NCBI GenBank assembly: GCA_003116995.1
Contig: BDSL01000004.1
Location: 620,001 to 684,000 of the forward strand
Length of the DNA: 64,000 nucleotides
Direction: 5' to 3'
Origin: Yamagishiella unicocca
Lineage: Eukaryota; Chlorophyta; Chlorophyceae; Chlamydomonadales; Volvocaceae
Below the pieces are notes generated by a model, which was given only the letters and a program-made list of their open reading frames with translations, was not told the DNA's origin and searched no databases. Numbering within the stretch: the first letter of the stretch is position 1; the number at the start of each line of letters is the position of its first letter. Position numbers and translations under genes: made by a program. Below, one piece after another: positions 36,432 through 46,700 of the stretch.

Positions 36432-37598
36432 CAAATTTCCATTGGCAGATGGCGCGTGGTGGGTGGTTGGCCGGTAACAGGTCGTGGGTGAGAGGTCATA
36501 GTACTTGGTGGGTGGCAGGTGGTCGTCCAGGCACCCAGTCCCCACATCACCCCCCTTTTGGTACCCAGGCGCCCAGGCGCCCGCTTCACACACACCCCTG
36601 AGCGCCCTCCCTCTGTCCCGCGTGTGGTAGTGGTGGTCATAGTACTTGGCAGCTGGTAGCCACCCAGCCCCGTGCACCCGCCCCTTTTGGCCCGCAGGAG
36701 GTCCAATTTGGGCACCCAAGTGCCCTCCTTTTAGCGCCCGGGAGGTAGTGGGTGACAGGTTGTAACGGTTACAGTATTAAGTAGGTGGAAAGCCGCCCAC
36801 CCCACGTCCATTCGGGCACCCAAATGCCCTGCTTTCGCTGCCCTTTCGGCGCCCAAGCAGGTGCAAAGTCGCTCACCCCAGATCCATTTTTCTGCGCCTA
36901 GGCTGCAGGCAGGGCTTTTCACCCCCTCCCCGCACCCCACACCCAAAGCGCACCCAAGGAGCCCCCCCTGCACCCAAGCAGGTGGCAGGTAGCTGGCAGG
37001 AGGTAGCAGTTGGCGGGTAGGAGGTAGCAGTTGCCGCATAGCAGTTAGCAGTTGGCGGGTAGGAGGTAGTAGTTGGGCAGGAGGTAGTAGTTGGCAGCTC
37101 GTACTTGGCTGGCAGCAGTTGGTAGGTAACAGGTGACAGCTACTACTTTGGCAGGTAACTGCCAACTGCCACGTCGTACTGGCCAACTATCATAACAGTT
37201 GGCAGTGATAGTTGGCCAGTATGACGTGGCAGTTGGCAATTGGTAGTACGACGTGGGCAGTTGGCAGTTGGCGGGTGATAGTTGGCGGGTTGTGGTTGCA
37301 CCCCGCGCTCGGCGCCCGCCCTCCACCACGCAACGTAGGAAGAAGCTTGCAACCGGGGCCAGCTCCGCGGGCCCCCAGCTAGTGGAATCCGGGAGTGGAA
37401 CCCAGCTATGGGACTCCCCGAGCCGGCTGCGGCTCGGGGCCTTGCGGTAGCCCTCTTAGCCCCTTCGGCCCGACAACCCCGACCAAAGACACCGCGTTAG
37501 CCGCAATCAGCCGGCTTGGGGCCGCCGCCTCAGCCGCCCGACAACCCCCAAAAGACGGCGGATTAGCTACTTTAATTTGCAAACTGCTTTGTCAGCAT
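36432..37598. other. Simple-sequence region rich in (GT)TGGCAG/GGTAG motifs
   Basis: About 36450-37290 is a mosaic of short imperfect repeats (GGTAGCAGTTGGCGGGTAG, GTTGGCAGTTGG, GGTCATAGTACTTGG). 37155-37260 holds inverted copies of a CAACTGCCACGTCGTACTGGCC-like core. No coding evidence; the Thr/Tyr/Leu-rich minus-strand frames are repeat artefacts. Confidence 0.6.
37383..37448 (+). repeat. 66-bp direct repeat with 9-bp hairpin, copy 2
   Basis: Second copy of the 36334 repeat, same orientation, offset 1049 bp, with the identical hairpin and only a few substitutions. Confidence 0.9.
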
Positions 37599-37672
37599 GG
37601 CCTTTTAGCTCAGCTGGTTAGAGCGTGGTGCTAATAACGCCAAGGTCATCAGTTCGATCCTGATAAGGGCCA
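37599..37672 (+). tRNA. tRNA-Ile(AAT)
   Basis: 74 nt, intronless. The acceptor GGCCTTT pairs with AAGGGCC, then discriminator A. The A box is TAGCTCAGCTGG. The anticodon stem TGGTG/CGCCA encloses CTAATAA, anticodon AAT (inosine-modified, reading AUU/AUC). The T-arm is ATCAG-TTCGATC-CTGAT. Confidence 0.95.
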
Positions 37673-39479
37673 TTACATTTTGCGACAGTATCATATGGTG
37701 ATCCTTCACACACAAGCAACGCAGGGGCTGCGCGAGTGGGCTTACCTCCTTCCGCCGGCCGCCCGGCGATGATGTGAGGGATGACGTTTTCCGCAAGGAT
37801 GCACATAGTGGTGGACGTGCGATAGTAAGGGATGAAGAACGGTGAGAGTTACGGTTAGGTGCTACAGCAATGTGTGAGTACAAGGCTGCGATTTGCAGAC
37901 TGTTTCTTGCGACCGGGTATGCTGATGAAGGTGGCGAGGTGCCTTCAAGGCAATCCTATCTACCAGGACCACGTTCATTGTAGCGCGCGGCACATGCCAT
38001 TACAGTACAGCAACTATATCAACGTCTTCCTGAGAGCTGTGACGACACCCAATCCATGACAGCCACGCCCACACCCCGCCCACGCACCGTCCTGTGGTTC
38101 CGTTCCCCCCTGCCTCCGGGCGCCCTTCCGCGGCTGCGTTCCTCTGTGCCCGCTACTGAAAGGCTGTGATCAGGCCTTCCTCGAGGATGAAGGCCTTTTG
38201 CTAGGTTGTGGAGGAGCGGGAGAAGTACGGTGAGAAGCACACGTTCCCACCGTTTTCTCCGCCGTGCTGTGCAATATCATACAGCAAACGAGTAGTGCAA
38301 CATTATGTAACAAACAGGGTTGGTTGCCGCATTTCTTTGTACAATTTAGGCGATGTACACCTCCGAAATTCCTCAAGCTCCTCATCAGTCTACCTGTGCA
38401 CGCACACCGAATGAATCATGCAAAGACTGGAAATCACCATAATTCGACCCGAAGAGGTCACAGACAGCCAGGGAAAGGGACGGCGGCGTAAGCCCGCGTG
38501 TGTGCTTAACAAAGGGACGGCGGCGGCGTAAGCCTGTGTGTGTGCTTAACATTGCCAGGTGATACGCTGTCACGCGGCAAGCACGTCAGTCCGTACAGCG
38601 CCAAGCGCAGTTACCGATACATTCCCCGTTGCCTGTTGCGCGCAAACATGGGACAGATGGGTGGCATCGTCCATTGATTCTTCGACGTTGGGAAGATCAT
38701 ACCTTAAGCGCGCGTGTATGATAGACTTATCAGTGATGCCGGCTTTCTCCTTGACCGTTAACACGCCCACTTTCTCGTTGACCGTTAAGAGTTGCATAAC
38801 ACGCAATACACAATGTGCTATAGGGGTCGCCGCGTTATCGTGCAAGGAACAACCAAATCGCTTCGATAGGCCGTGTGCCTACAGGAGCACCAGGGCCTGC
38901 TCCAATAAACCTTAACATTTGTATACCAGCCCACAGCGGTCCCATCGCCGCCTCTCCCGATGGGCCATAATTTCCCCAGCCCCACGTCCGTCGTAGTATA
39001 AAAACGTATAAAGACGAATAACGGACATGACGCACCTTTGAGGCATATTACGCCTGGCCCACTAGGGCAAAGCCACCACCAAGGCCTGACCCAAGCTACT
39101 ACCCCTTAGACCGCTCGACTACCCGACTCCAGTCAGTGCCATTTCGGGGGCTGTTGGGGCTCTTCCAGTCGCCCTTTCGTTCCGCGCAATACGGCGCCCG
39201 CGTCGCGTGCGAATGCTGCCGTCCCGTCGCCGCGCGTGACATTAGACTTTACGAGCCACCTACAGACGCTTTACGCCCAATCATTCCGGACAACGCTTGC
39301 CATGCGTCCGTGGTGTTCCCCCGGACGCCACAGCGCATATGCAACCTGCAAGCTGCTGTTCGAGTCCCATGCTTTCGGCATTACACGCGCTCACTGGTCC
39401 AAAATGTGCACCAGCACCAGCCTCGACTTCCTCACACAGTATACATACGCGCGCGAGTCCTCCACGCCGCAGGGGAACT
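37673..39479. other. Gene-free region between tRNA-Ile and Sec14-like gene
   Basis: Holds an imperfect ~45-bp tandem duplication (GGGACGGCGG...GTGTGTGCTTAAC, 38474-38550) and paired GACCGTTAA motifs (38754-38788). A TATAAAAA lies at 38997 without a supported gene after it. The right end is the Sec14-like 3' UTR. Confidence 0.5.
39381..39385 (-). terminator. TGTAA polyadenylation signal, Sec14-like gene
   Basis: TGTAA on the minus strand (TTACA on plus), 95 nt after the stop codon of the Sec14-like gene. Confidence 0.5.
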
Positions 39480-42006
39480 TCACTCGTCCAGGTGGAGTCG
39501 CGCTGGCGCCGTTGCGGATGTCCGCATTGGCATCGGCGCCTCTGCCGCTGTATCCACCGTCACCTCGACGCCCAGCTGGTGCGCCGCTCGCTCCTCGCCA
39601 CCCGGCGCGCAAGAGACCGCCTTCGGCGTCGCCTCCGGCCTCGGGATTGCCGCCGCGCTCGGCAACTGGACGTCTGTCCAGGGCCCTATGTTAGTTGTCA
39701 TGTCCTACGTCAAGGGAGGCCAGCAGCAGTTGTGGCGGGTGCAATGTTGCCAACACCGTAAGGATTTGGAAACCCGTACTTGACAGCTACGCATTTGGCT
39801 TCGCACCCCGCCCCCAGGGCCCCCGCCCCTAGACCTGTCAACCGCATTGCCCAGCATTGCGCACCTGCACGTCGCTCTTGCCGCCCACGCAGGTGGGCAG
39901 GTTCTCCAGTGGCACCAGCTGCGTCAGCGTGGACAGGTAGTCGGAGCCCAGGATGACGATTTTTTTCCTCGTGCGCTCCTCAAGCAGCGGGTTGACCATC
40001 GCCCAGATCATGCGAAACACGGTGGGCGTGTTGATCATAAACATCTGGCCCAGTGACTCGCAATAGTAGTCCTGAAGGGAAGATCCAGGGTAAGGGCAAG
40101 ATCCGGGGATGAAGGGAACATCCGGGAAGGGATGGCGCAGGCAGTTTCTACGTACATGCAGCCCCAAAGACACCGTGCCCATGCCGTCCATGGAGGCCTC
40201 GATATGCGGCGCATTGTGACAGACTCCACCTCCCCGGAGGGTGTTTGCTTACGCCCCCAACAGGCTCGCCCCCTTCCTCACATCCCATTCCAAGCATCAC
40301 CCGCCTCCCTCCGGCAAGTGCAGCTGACCTGGTCGATATGTACGACGGTGCGAAGGATCTTTTGCGCTGCCGAGCTGAACGTCTTCATGGATACGCCTTT
40401 AAGGTCCAGGATGACGGACTTGGTGATGATGGGTCGGCCTGTCGCACAGCCGCACGGTACGGCGGAGTCCATTAGGCAGTCGGGGACACAACAGAGGCCA
40501 TGCTGGCGAGCCATGCAGTGAGAGAATGAGAGATCTGGGACATAACAGGTGCAATGTTGGCGAGCCATGCAATGAGAGGCAGCCGCTGGCCCCCAGCCGC
40601 CTTCGGCAGCTCCCAACCCACATCCGCCGCCCCCAGGTACCACACCAACTACACGACTGTCGAGTTTCTGTGCTGACAGTGTACCGGCTGCCGCCCCCAG
40701 AGGAGGGAGCTACATCTTCGGGCCCTGCCCTCTCACCGGCCAACACAGAGCAAGCCGGCAGAACATTGCGCATGACAGCCTCCCAATCGCAGATGTGGTA
40801 GTTGACCAGGCGCTCCAGGGTGGTGGCCTCCAGGATTTTGTGGGCGTCGGTGTGCCCCAGCAGCTCGATGTACACGGGCCGGCCGTACTTGTCCACTTTG
40901 TGGTAGAAGTGCGGGTAGTGCTGTGACGTGACGTGGTCGGGATGCGGCGGGTGGGTAGCGGGGAGATGCAGTGGGGGCGGGTGGGTGAGGAAGGCGGTGC
41001 ACCACCGTGTGGGTGGTAGTGCGGCACCCGGCCAAGGTAGGTGCATTGGTGTACAGCCCGAGACACGACGCACAACATTTTGGGCCAATGCCACGTATGC
41101 AGCACTTCGCACGGAATTACTGTAGGTGGTGGCGGCACATGTGGAGGTCAGGAGGTGGAACGGGGCAGAAGGGTGGTGCCGTTGAGGCAACTGTGCAAAA
41201 AGCAATTAAACGCCACTGGCTTGCTGATTAGAGAACGAGGCTGGGAAGACCGCCTCTTGACGGCAGCTTGCCCATAGGCCGATACACAAGCGTCAGTCGA
41301 ACCCCGCAGCCTAGCTAGATACCACGCGGCGTGCAGGTTTGGGTTCTGAGACAGTACAGGAGGCAGTACTGGTTGGAGGCACACGCATTGCATTGGGCGG
41401 GTCCCGTGCGTGTGCGTTGGGACTTGGGGCCGCTCATTAAGTTGCAATGGGGACGGCCCGCGCTGCCTGGTCCCGTGTACAACCCTCGGTCCTTGCCACG
41501 CAAGGCTTCACGCCCCTTGCAGCACATCGCCGTGCGGGCCCACACCCCTACATGTCAGACCCCAATTTAATCCGTACCCCGTACTAAGGAGCCCCATGCC
41601 AGTGCGATGTCAAGTGAGTGTGTGGGAAACAAGATTGAGTGGCCAGGATAATACCAGGCTCACATGCACGTAAAAAGGCAACCTGTGTGCTCACCTTCAG
41701 CACCTGCCCCTTCTCGGGAAACTCAAAGGTTTCATAAACTTTATCAGTCTGGTAATCATGGCGCCATTTTACCATATTCTGGTACATCGTTGCTGCACGT
41801 TGCACGTCCCACTGCCTCGCCTTGAGGAATCGCAGCAATGTATAGCGATCGTCATGGCCGTGTAGCAGTCCGTTTGTTTGTCGAAGGTGCTCCAAGAATT
41901 TGTCGTGTGCTATCTGCTGTTCTGGTGTCAAATTAAGATACCAAAAGGCTTCCACCTCATTCTGGACTGTATGGGGTGTGTGCGAGCTGTGTGAGAACCA
42001 AGACAT
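39480..42006 (-). CDS. Sec14-like CRAL-TRIO lipid-transfer protein
   Basis: Five exons in transcript order: 42006-41695, 40920-40737, 40438-40329, 40071-39843, 39685-39480; 346 residues, phases consistent. Sec14 proteins exchange phosphatidylinositol and phosphatidylcholine between membranes. Residues ~15-100 form the CRAL-TRIO N-terminal helical domain (LLRFLKARQWDVQRAATM, then WRHDYQTD). The lipid-binding CRAL-TRIO domain follows: FYHKVDKYGRPVYIELLG, ILDLKGVSMKTF, YYCESLGQMFMINTPTVF, TRKKIVILGSDYL and LPTCVGGK, ending in the GPW block that follows CRAL-TRIO in Sec14 proteins. The last junction uses a weak donor (GCG|GTTGAC) but is needed to reach GPW. Without it the frame stops at 39838 after AGQCG. 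The intron 40439-40736 carries two near copies of a ~60-bp segment. Confidence 0.88.
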
Positions 42007-43709
42007 CGCCTAATCGTCACCCGACAGCCACGCCTGATCAACGCTTCGTCCTAGTCCTTCTAGATATGTGTGGTGCGTGTTACTTGCCACCGTTGGGCGC
42101 ACTTTACCCTTGTGTCCTATTTTGCTTTGCAAGTTAGCTATGGCATGAGCCAATGAAGCATGCCAGGATCAACTGCAGTAGTACATGTCTAAGCTCGATA
42201 TAAAGTATTGACCCAAGCATCTGAAGGAAATGGATTTTTAACAGGTGCGATACCTCCGTACATGCCGTTGCTCATACGCTGACCTACAATGCATATTAGC
42301 ATTCCAGGATCACTACAAGCTTTGATATTAAAAATTTACCGTAACGTGCAAAACACAGGATGCAAGCTTGCCAAGGCGCAACCCTATATGTTCCTATTGA
42401 TTCGCGAATCCAGGAAACCACATCTTACCGTAATACTTGGGGCCAGCCAGGGTGGCCTGCCATCTCACCACCACAGGCGGCTGTTGATGCCATCATTATC
42501 AAGCAAGATGCCCCCACCTCGGCCGCATCAGCAGCTACGTGCTAACGCCATTCCCGTCAACGCAGAGGACGCGTATGTGGTGCTGATGGTCAACCATCAA
42601 CAACCCAAAGTATGACACGCGGGACGTGCCTTCCCGACGGCGCTTGCCCTGGGATAGGAAGAGGATCAGTTGCACCCAACTATGCGGGGCACAGCAATGG
42701 CACAACCCTTGCACAGGATTGCTTGTCGGAAGACGAATACGATGAAGGCCCGCCACAACAGTTCATGACCACCCGTCTACAAATAATCCGATGACGCGAC
42801 GCACACGCTGCGGCACGTAGGGCCCCCCTTGCATGCACGATGCGCGGTCATGCCATCAGGTTTCAGGCTGCGCATGCGGTCAGTCAACCGGGACCTCCCC
42901 AAACTCCTCGCGTTGCTGCCTCACATGCACCACCTGCATCCCACGTGGCCCATTCCCAAGGGCAAACAGTCTCTCCGCATTGCAACTCCCCGCCGCCTAC
43001 AACCTCAATCCTGAACATTGCGTCACGAGTACATAGCCCGCTGCGCGCGCCTCGCTGCCTCCTTCCGAAAAAACCTAACATAATTGTCCGACCTGATAGC
43101 AAGCCGGTGGTAGGTGCAGCTTTCTGGTGAAGCACGGTCGAGACCCCCTGGGCGCTGTCTAAGTACGAGGGCGCACAGCGGTGGGAGGTCCACCGTGCAC
43201 CAAACGAGCATCCCTTTGCCTTGCTGCCCGCCTCGCAGACAGACCTGTAATACATTCCACTCAATCATGCACGCGGCCTGCCGCTTCTCGCACATTTCAT
43301 GACTCGTTCGGTACCCGGCTACTCGCCGTTGCCTCATAAGGAGGACAGGACGCCTGCTTGCCGCGCATCGCGCGGCAGGAAAATGGCGGCTTCAATGCGA
43401 ACGCACGCTCGAAATTGTCTAAAGCCAATAGGATGTAAACCGCATAAGATGAACTTGCCCTTGCAGCACATGCAGCATGCATGCAGGTCCCTCCCTCACC
43501 TCGTCGCATGCAAAGACACGGCCCTATACAGCGGGCGTTGGGTGCACGGACCGACGGGCGATCGCTGCCTGTACTGGTAACCGGCGAGCCGGAGTCGCGT
43601 ATTAACATACCTACATCAGCAACCCGGCAAGCCACCGAGATAGCTAGCAAGCAAACCAGCAAGCCAGTGATCGAGCCGTGCGGAAACAGCCATACCGGGG
43701 GCGTTCCTC
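42007..43709. other. Intergenic region upstream of Sec14-like gene
   Basis: Contains the Sec14-like promoter (right of 42006) and the 3' UTR of the membrane protein gene (left of 43710). Short frames on both strands show no recognisable protein. I see no TGTAA on the minus strand here, so the 3' end of the membrane protein mRNA is unplaced. Confidence 0.45.
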
Positions 43710-46700
43710 CTACAACGCCTTGCACTCCTTACTGTCAGAACGGTGCTCCTGGCGCAAGCTGCGGCAGTACTGAGTCCTCAGGTAAGCATGACACATGATA
43801 TTCACCGCGACTGTCAGGAAAGCGAGCGCCGTCGCCCGCGTCGTTGCGCATGCCGCGCCGTACGGCGCGCCCAGGGCCAGCCACAGGCAGGCGTCGATTG
43901 GTATCTTGGCTGCAGCAATCGTAATGGCAGTGCTCGGCATCACCTGCGCAAACAACAGCAGTGGCAACAACAGCGACACTGTCTGGAGAAGAGCAAAAAG
44001 GAAAAGGGCCGTTCAGATGCGGGTGGGCTGCCGACCCTCTGCTCATTGCCACTGAAGGCACGCCCCGGCAGGCAGGCAGGCGGCCCCGCCTCATTCCCAA
44101 CATGCTGTTAGCCTGCAGCACAGGCGCAGCAGGAGGCGCCACCTGTCCTCCCCCCGTTTATTTACCCTTCCCTCTTCCCTTCCCTCTTCCCTTCCCTTTT
44201 CCCTTCCCTTTTCCCTTCCCTTTTCTCCCTTCCCTTTCCCCCGTCCCTCTCCGCCCTCGGATCAAAACCAGACAGCCTTCCACTTACGATGCACGTCACC
44301 GGCATCATCACGTCGTTGCCGGCCCACACGGCAGGGCCCAGCTGGAACGCCGTGTGCGCCGGCGAGCGCATGCTGCCCACCAGCACCAGCAGGAGGTGTG
44401 CGACCGGCTGGCTGAGCAGGCGCCACAGCAGTGCCGCGTGCACGCAGCGCACCCAGCTGGGGTGCGACAGCACCAGCCAGCTCACGGCGGTCACCATGTA
44501 GGGAACGAAGGACAGAATGACCGGCATCATCGGCATCCAGACGTGGACAGCTGCCGGTAGCGCCGCCCGGGCACCTTCCGGCTCCTGATGGTGAGGACGC
44601 TGGGTTGCGGAGCGGAGGCACGTCACGGCCCCGCAGGCAAACTCCAAGATGTGACTAGGCGGGATGGCGACGGCGGGATACATGTGACGGAGCCGTTTGT
44701 TCGGTACCGTACCGGGCAAGGCGGGCAGGGCGGGGGAGAGGGGGTAAGCCATGGCGAGCGGAAGGCGTAGTGGCTGGTCCGGTGGAGGCCACAAGGTTGT
44801 CTAGATGGCGGGGAAGGCAGCAGCGGGCAGGATGTATACCAGCTGGTCCACGTGGCGACGCCCTCATCGTGGCGAGTGCCCCCCGGACGTCCTGCTGCGA
44901 CACTGTAGCTACAGTAGCCCCTTCTTTTCTTGCTTGCCTCGCCCCAACAGGACCTGAGCCCCTTTCGCAGCCCCTCCCGTCTCCCGCTCCCTCCCTGCGC
45001 CCTGCCATCCCGTCTACAACTGCCCATGCCCCTGGGGCTCTCCACCCCTCCACGTACGGGTCTTCCTCGCAACCCCTCCACCCCTCCTTCCCCCGCCCTC
45101 GCCCCCTCCACCCCATTCACGACTCACATCACGTGCGCCTGGTTGGCGCAGTACTCCGCCACAAACGCCTGATAGCCCGCCTCGCGGAGCGTTGCGTGCT
45201 GCTCGAGCACCCAGCGCATCAGCCCCGCGGCGCAGCGCGCCAGAGCGCACCCTCGCTCCTGGACTTGATGCACGGCCGCCACGACCGCCGCCGCCAGCCA
45301 CAAGAGACCCGCCTTCCTCGGCTCCGAGTGGGGCTCCGCCCGCTGGTGCAGCGAGGACGGCGAGTGAGCTGCCATGGCCACCAGGCCGGAGCCTGGCGGG
45401 CAGCCCGGCCCTCGCGCTGCTGGCGTCGCTGTCGGCAGGGCCGGTGCAGTCGATGCCGACAGCCCCACCGCCGCCGCCTCCGGCACCGCCCGTCCTGTCG
45501 CCGTCATCCCATCCGCCCCTGCAGCGGCCGCGCCCTGAGATGCGTACAGCTCCGGCTGCTGCGGCTGCTGCAGCTGCTGCGGCGCAGGGCCCAACCCGTG
45601 CATCTGGTCGTTCTCAATGGTGTCGCGCAGCGCGTCCCGGTCCGCACCGGCGCTGCCGGCAGTCAGTTGGGACCTGGCCGACGTCCACATCTGCCCGCCA
45701 TCATCATTCTCGTGACCCTCCTCCCCGCCGCCGGTCCCCAACCCCAACCCAACCCCCACTAATGATGCCTGGTGGACGGCCTGCGCGTTCACGCCCAGGG
45801 CCAGCAGGTCGCCTTGCATTCGGGCTACGGTCACGGGCCAGTCCCGGTGCGACGCGATGTAACGCAGCATGTGAAGGCCCAGGTCCATGACCCGCGACAG
45901 CATCAAGGAGGCCGCCACGTCGGGTTGGGTGCCCGGGGGCGCACTGCTAAGGCTGGCGGGCCAGCTGGAGATCCGTCCTGCCACGTAAGCGGCCGCAGTC
46001 GGGGAGTGATGGACGAAACAGGACATGTCCAGCAAAATGTCCTCCAGCTCCTCCGCCGGACCGTTCCAGCTCTCCGCCGCCGCCTGCGGAGGGAGGCCGT
46101 GGCGCGAGCAGCAGCGGGCAGCAGCGGCGCGCGCTCGGTGAACGCACAAACTTCTGGAAAGTACGAGGAGACGACAGCAAAAAGGCACAGACAGCGACAG
46201 CAGGCACGTCATAGTGTACCGCGGCAGAGAGCGAGGGCACGTCTTCGCCCAAAGAAATAGGCGTGTTTGCCCAGTCCCACCTCGCGTCGCTCCTCCCATC
46301 CCTCCCCCATCCCTTCTCCCCCCGCCTGCTTGCCTGCAGCTCGGCAGCGACCCCTGGTCCATCCACCAGCAGCACCGGCACCGCAGCTCCGCGAGGCTGC
46401 CCCGCCCGCCTCGCTTCAACCAGCAGCATCCCCGGCAGCGCGGGCAGGCTGCTGGCGGGAAGGGTCACGCCACACACCATGACCTGGGGAGCAGCGGCCC
46501 CGCCGCCGCGGCCGCCGCTGCCGGCTCCGGCGGCGCCTTCCGCGAGCTGCAGCACCGCACCCGCCGCGTCCCTAGACACGATGGAGTACACCGGACTGCA
46601 GCTTATGGTTGCCGGCAGGTAGGAGCCCTGGGACCGGACCGTGACCTCGGGCGCCTTGCTGTCCGCGACCACCACTTGCAGCGTCAGGCGCACCTCAGAC

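Noticed and set aside
36357..37352. Minus-strand ORFs rich in Thr, Tyr and Leu
   Set aside because: They follow the short GT/GGCAG motifs of a simple-sequence block and have no recognisable domain.
38997..39004. TATAAAAA as promoter of a plus-strand gene at ~39136
   Set aside because: The following plus-strand frames are antisense to the Sec14-like 3' exon and show no conserved content.
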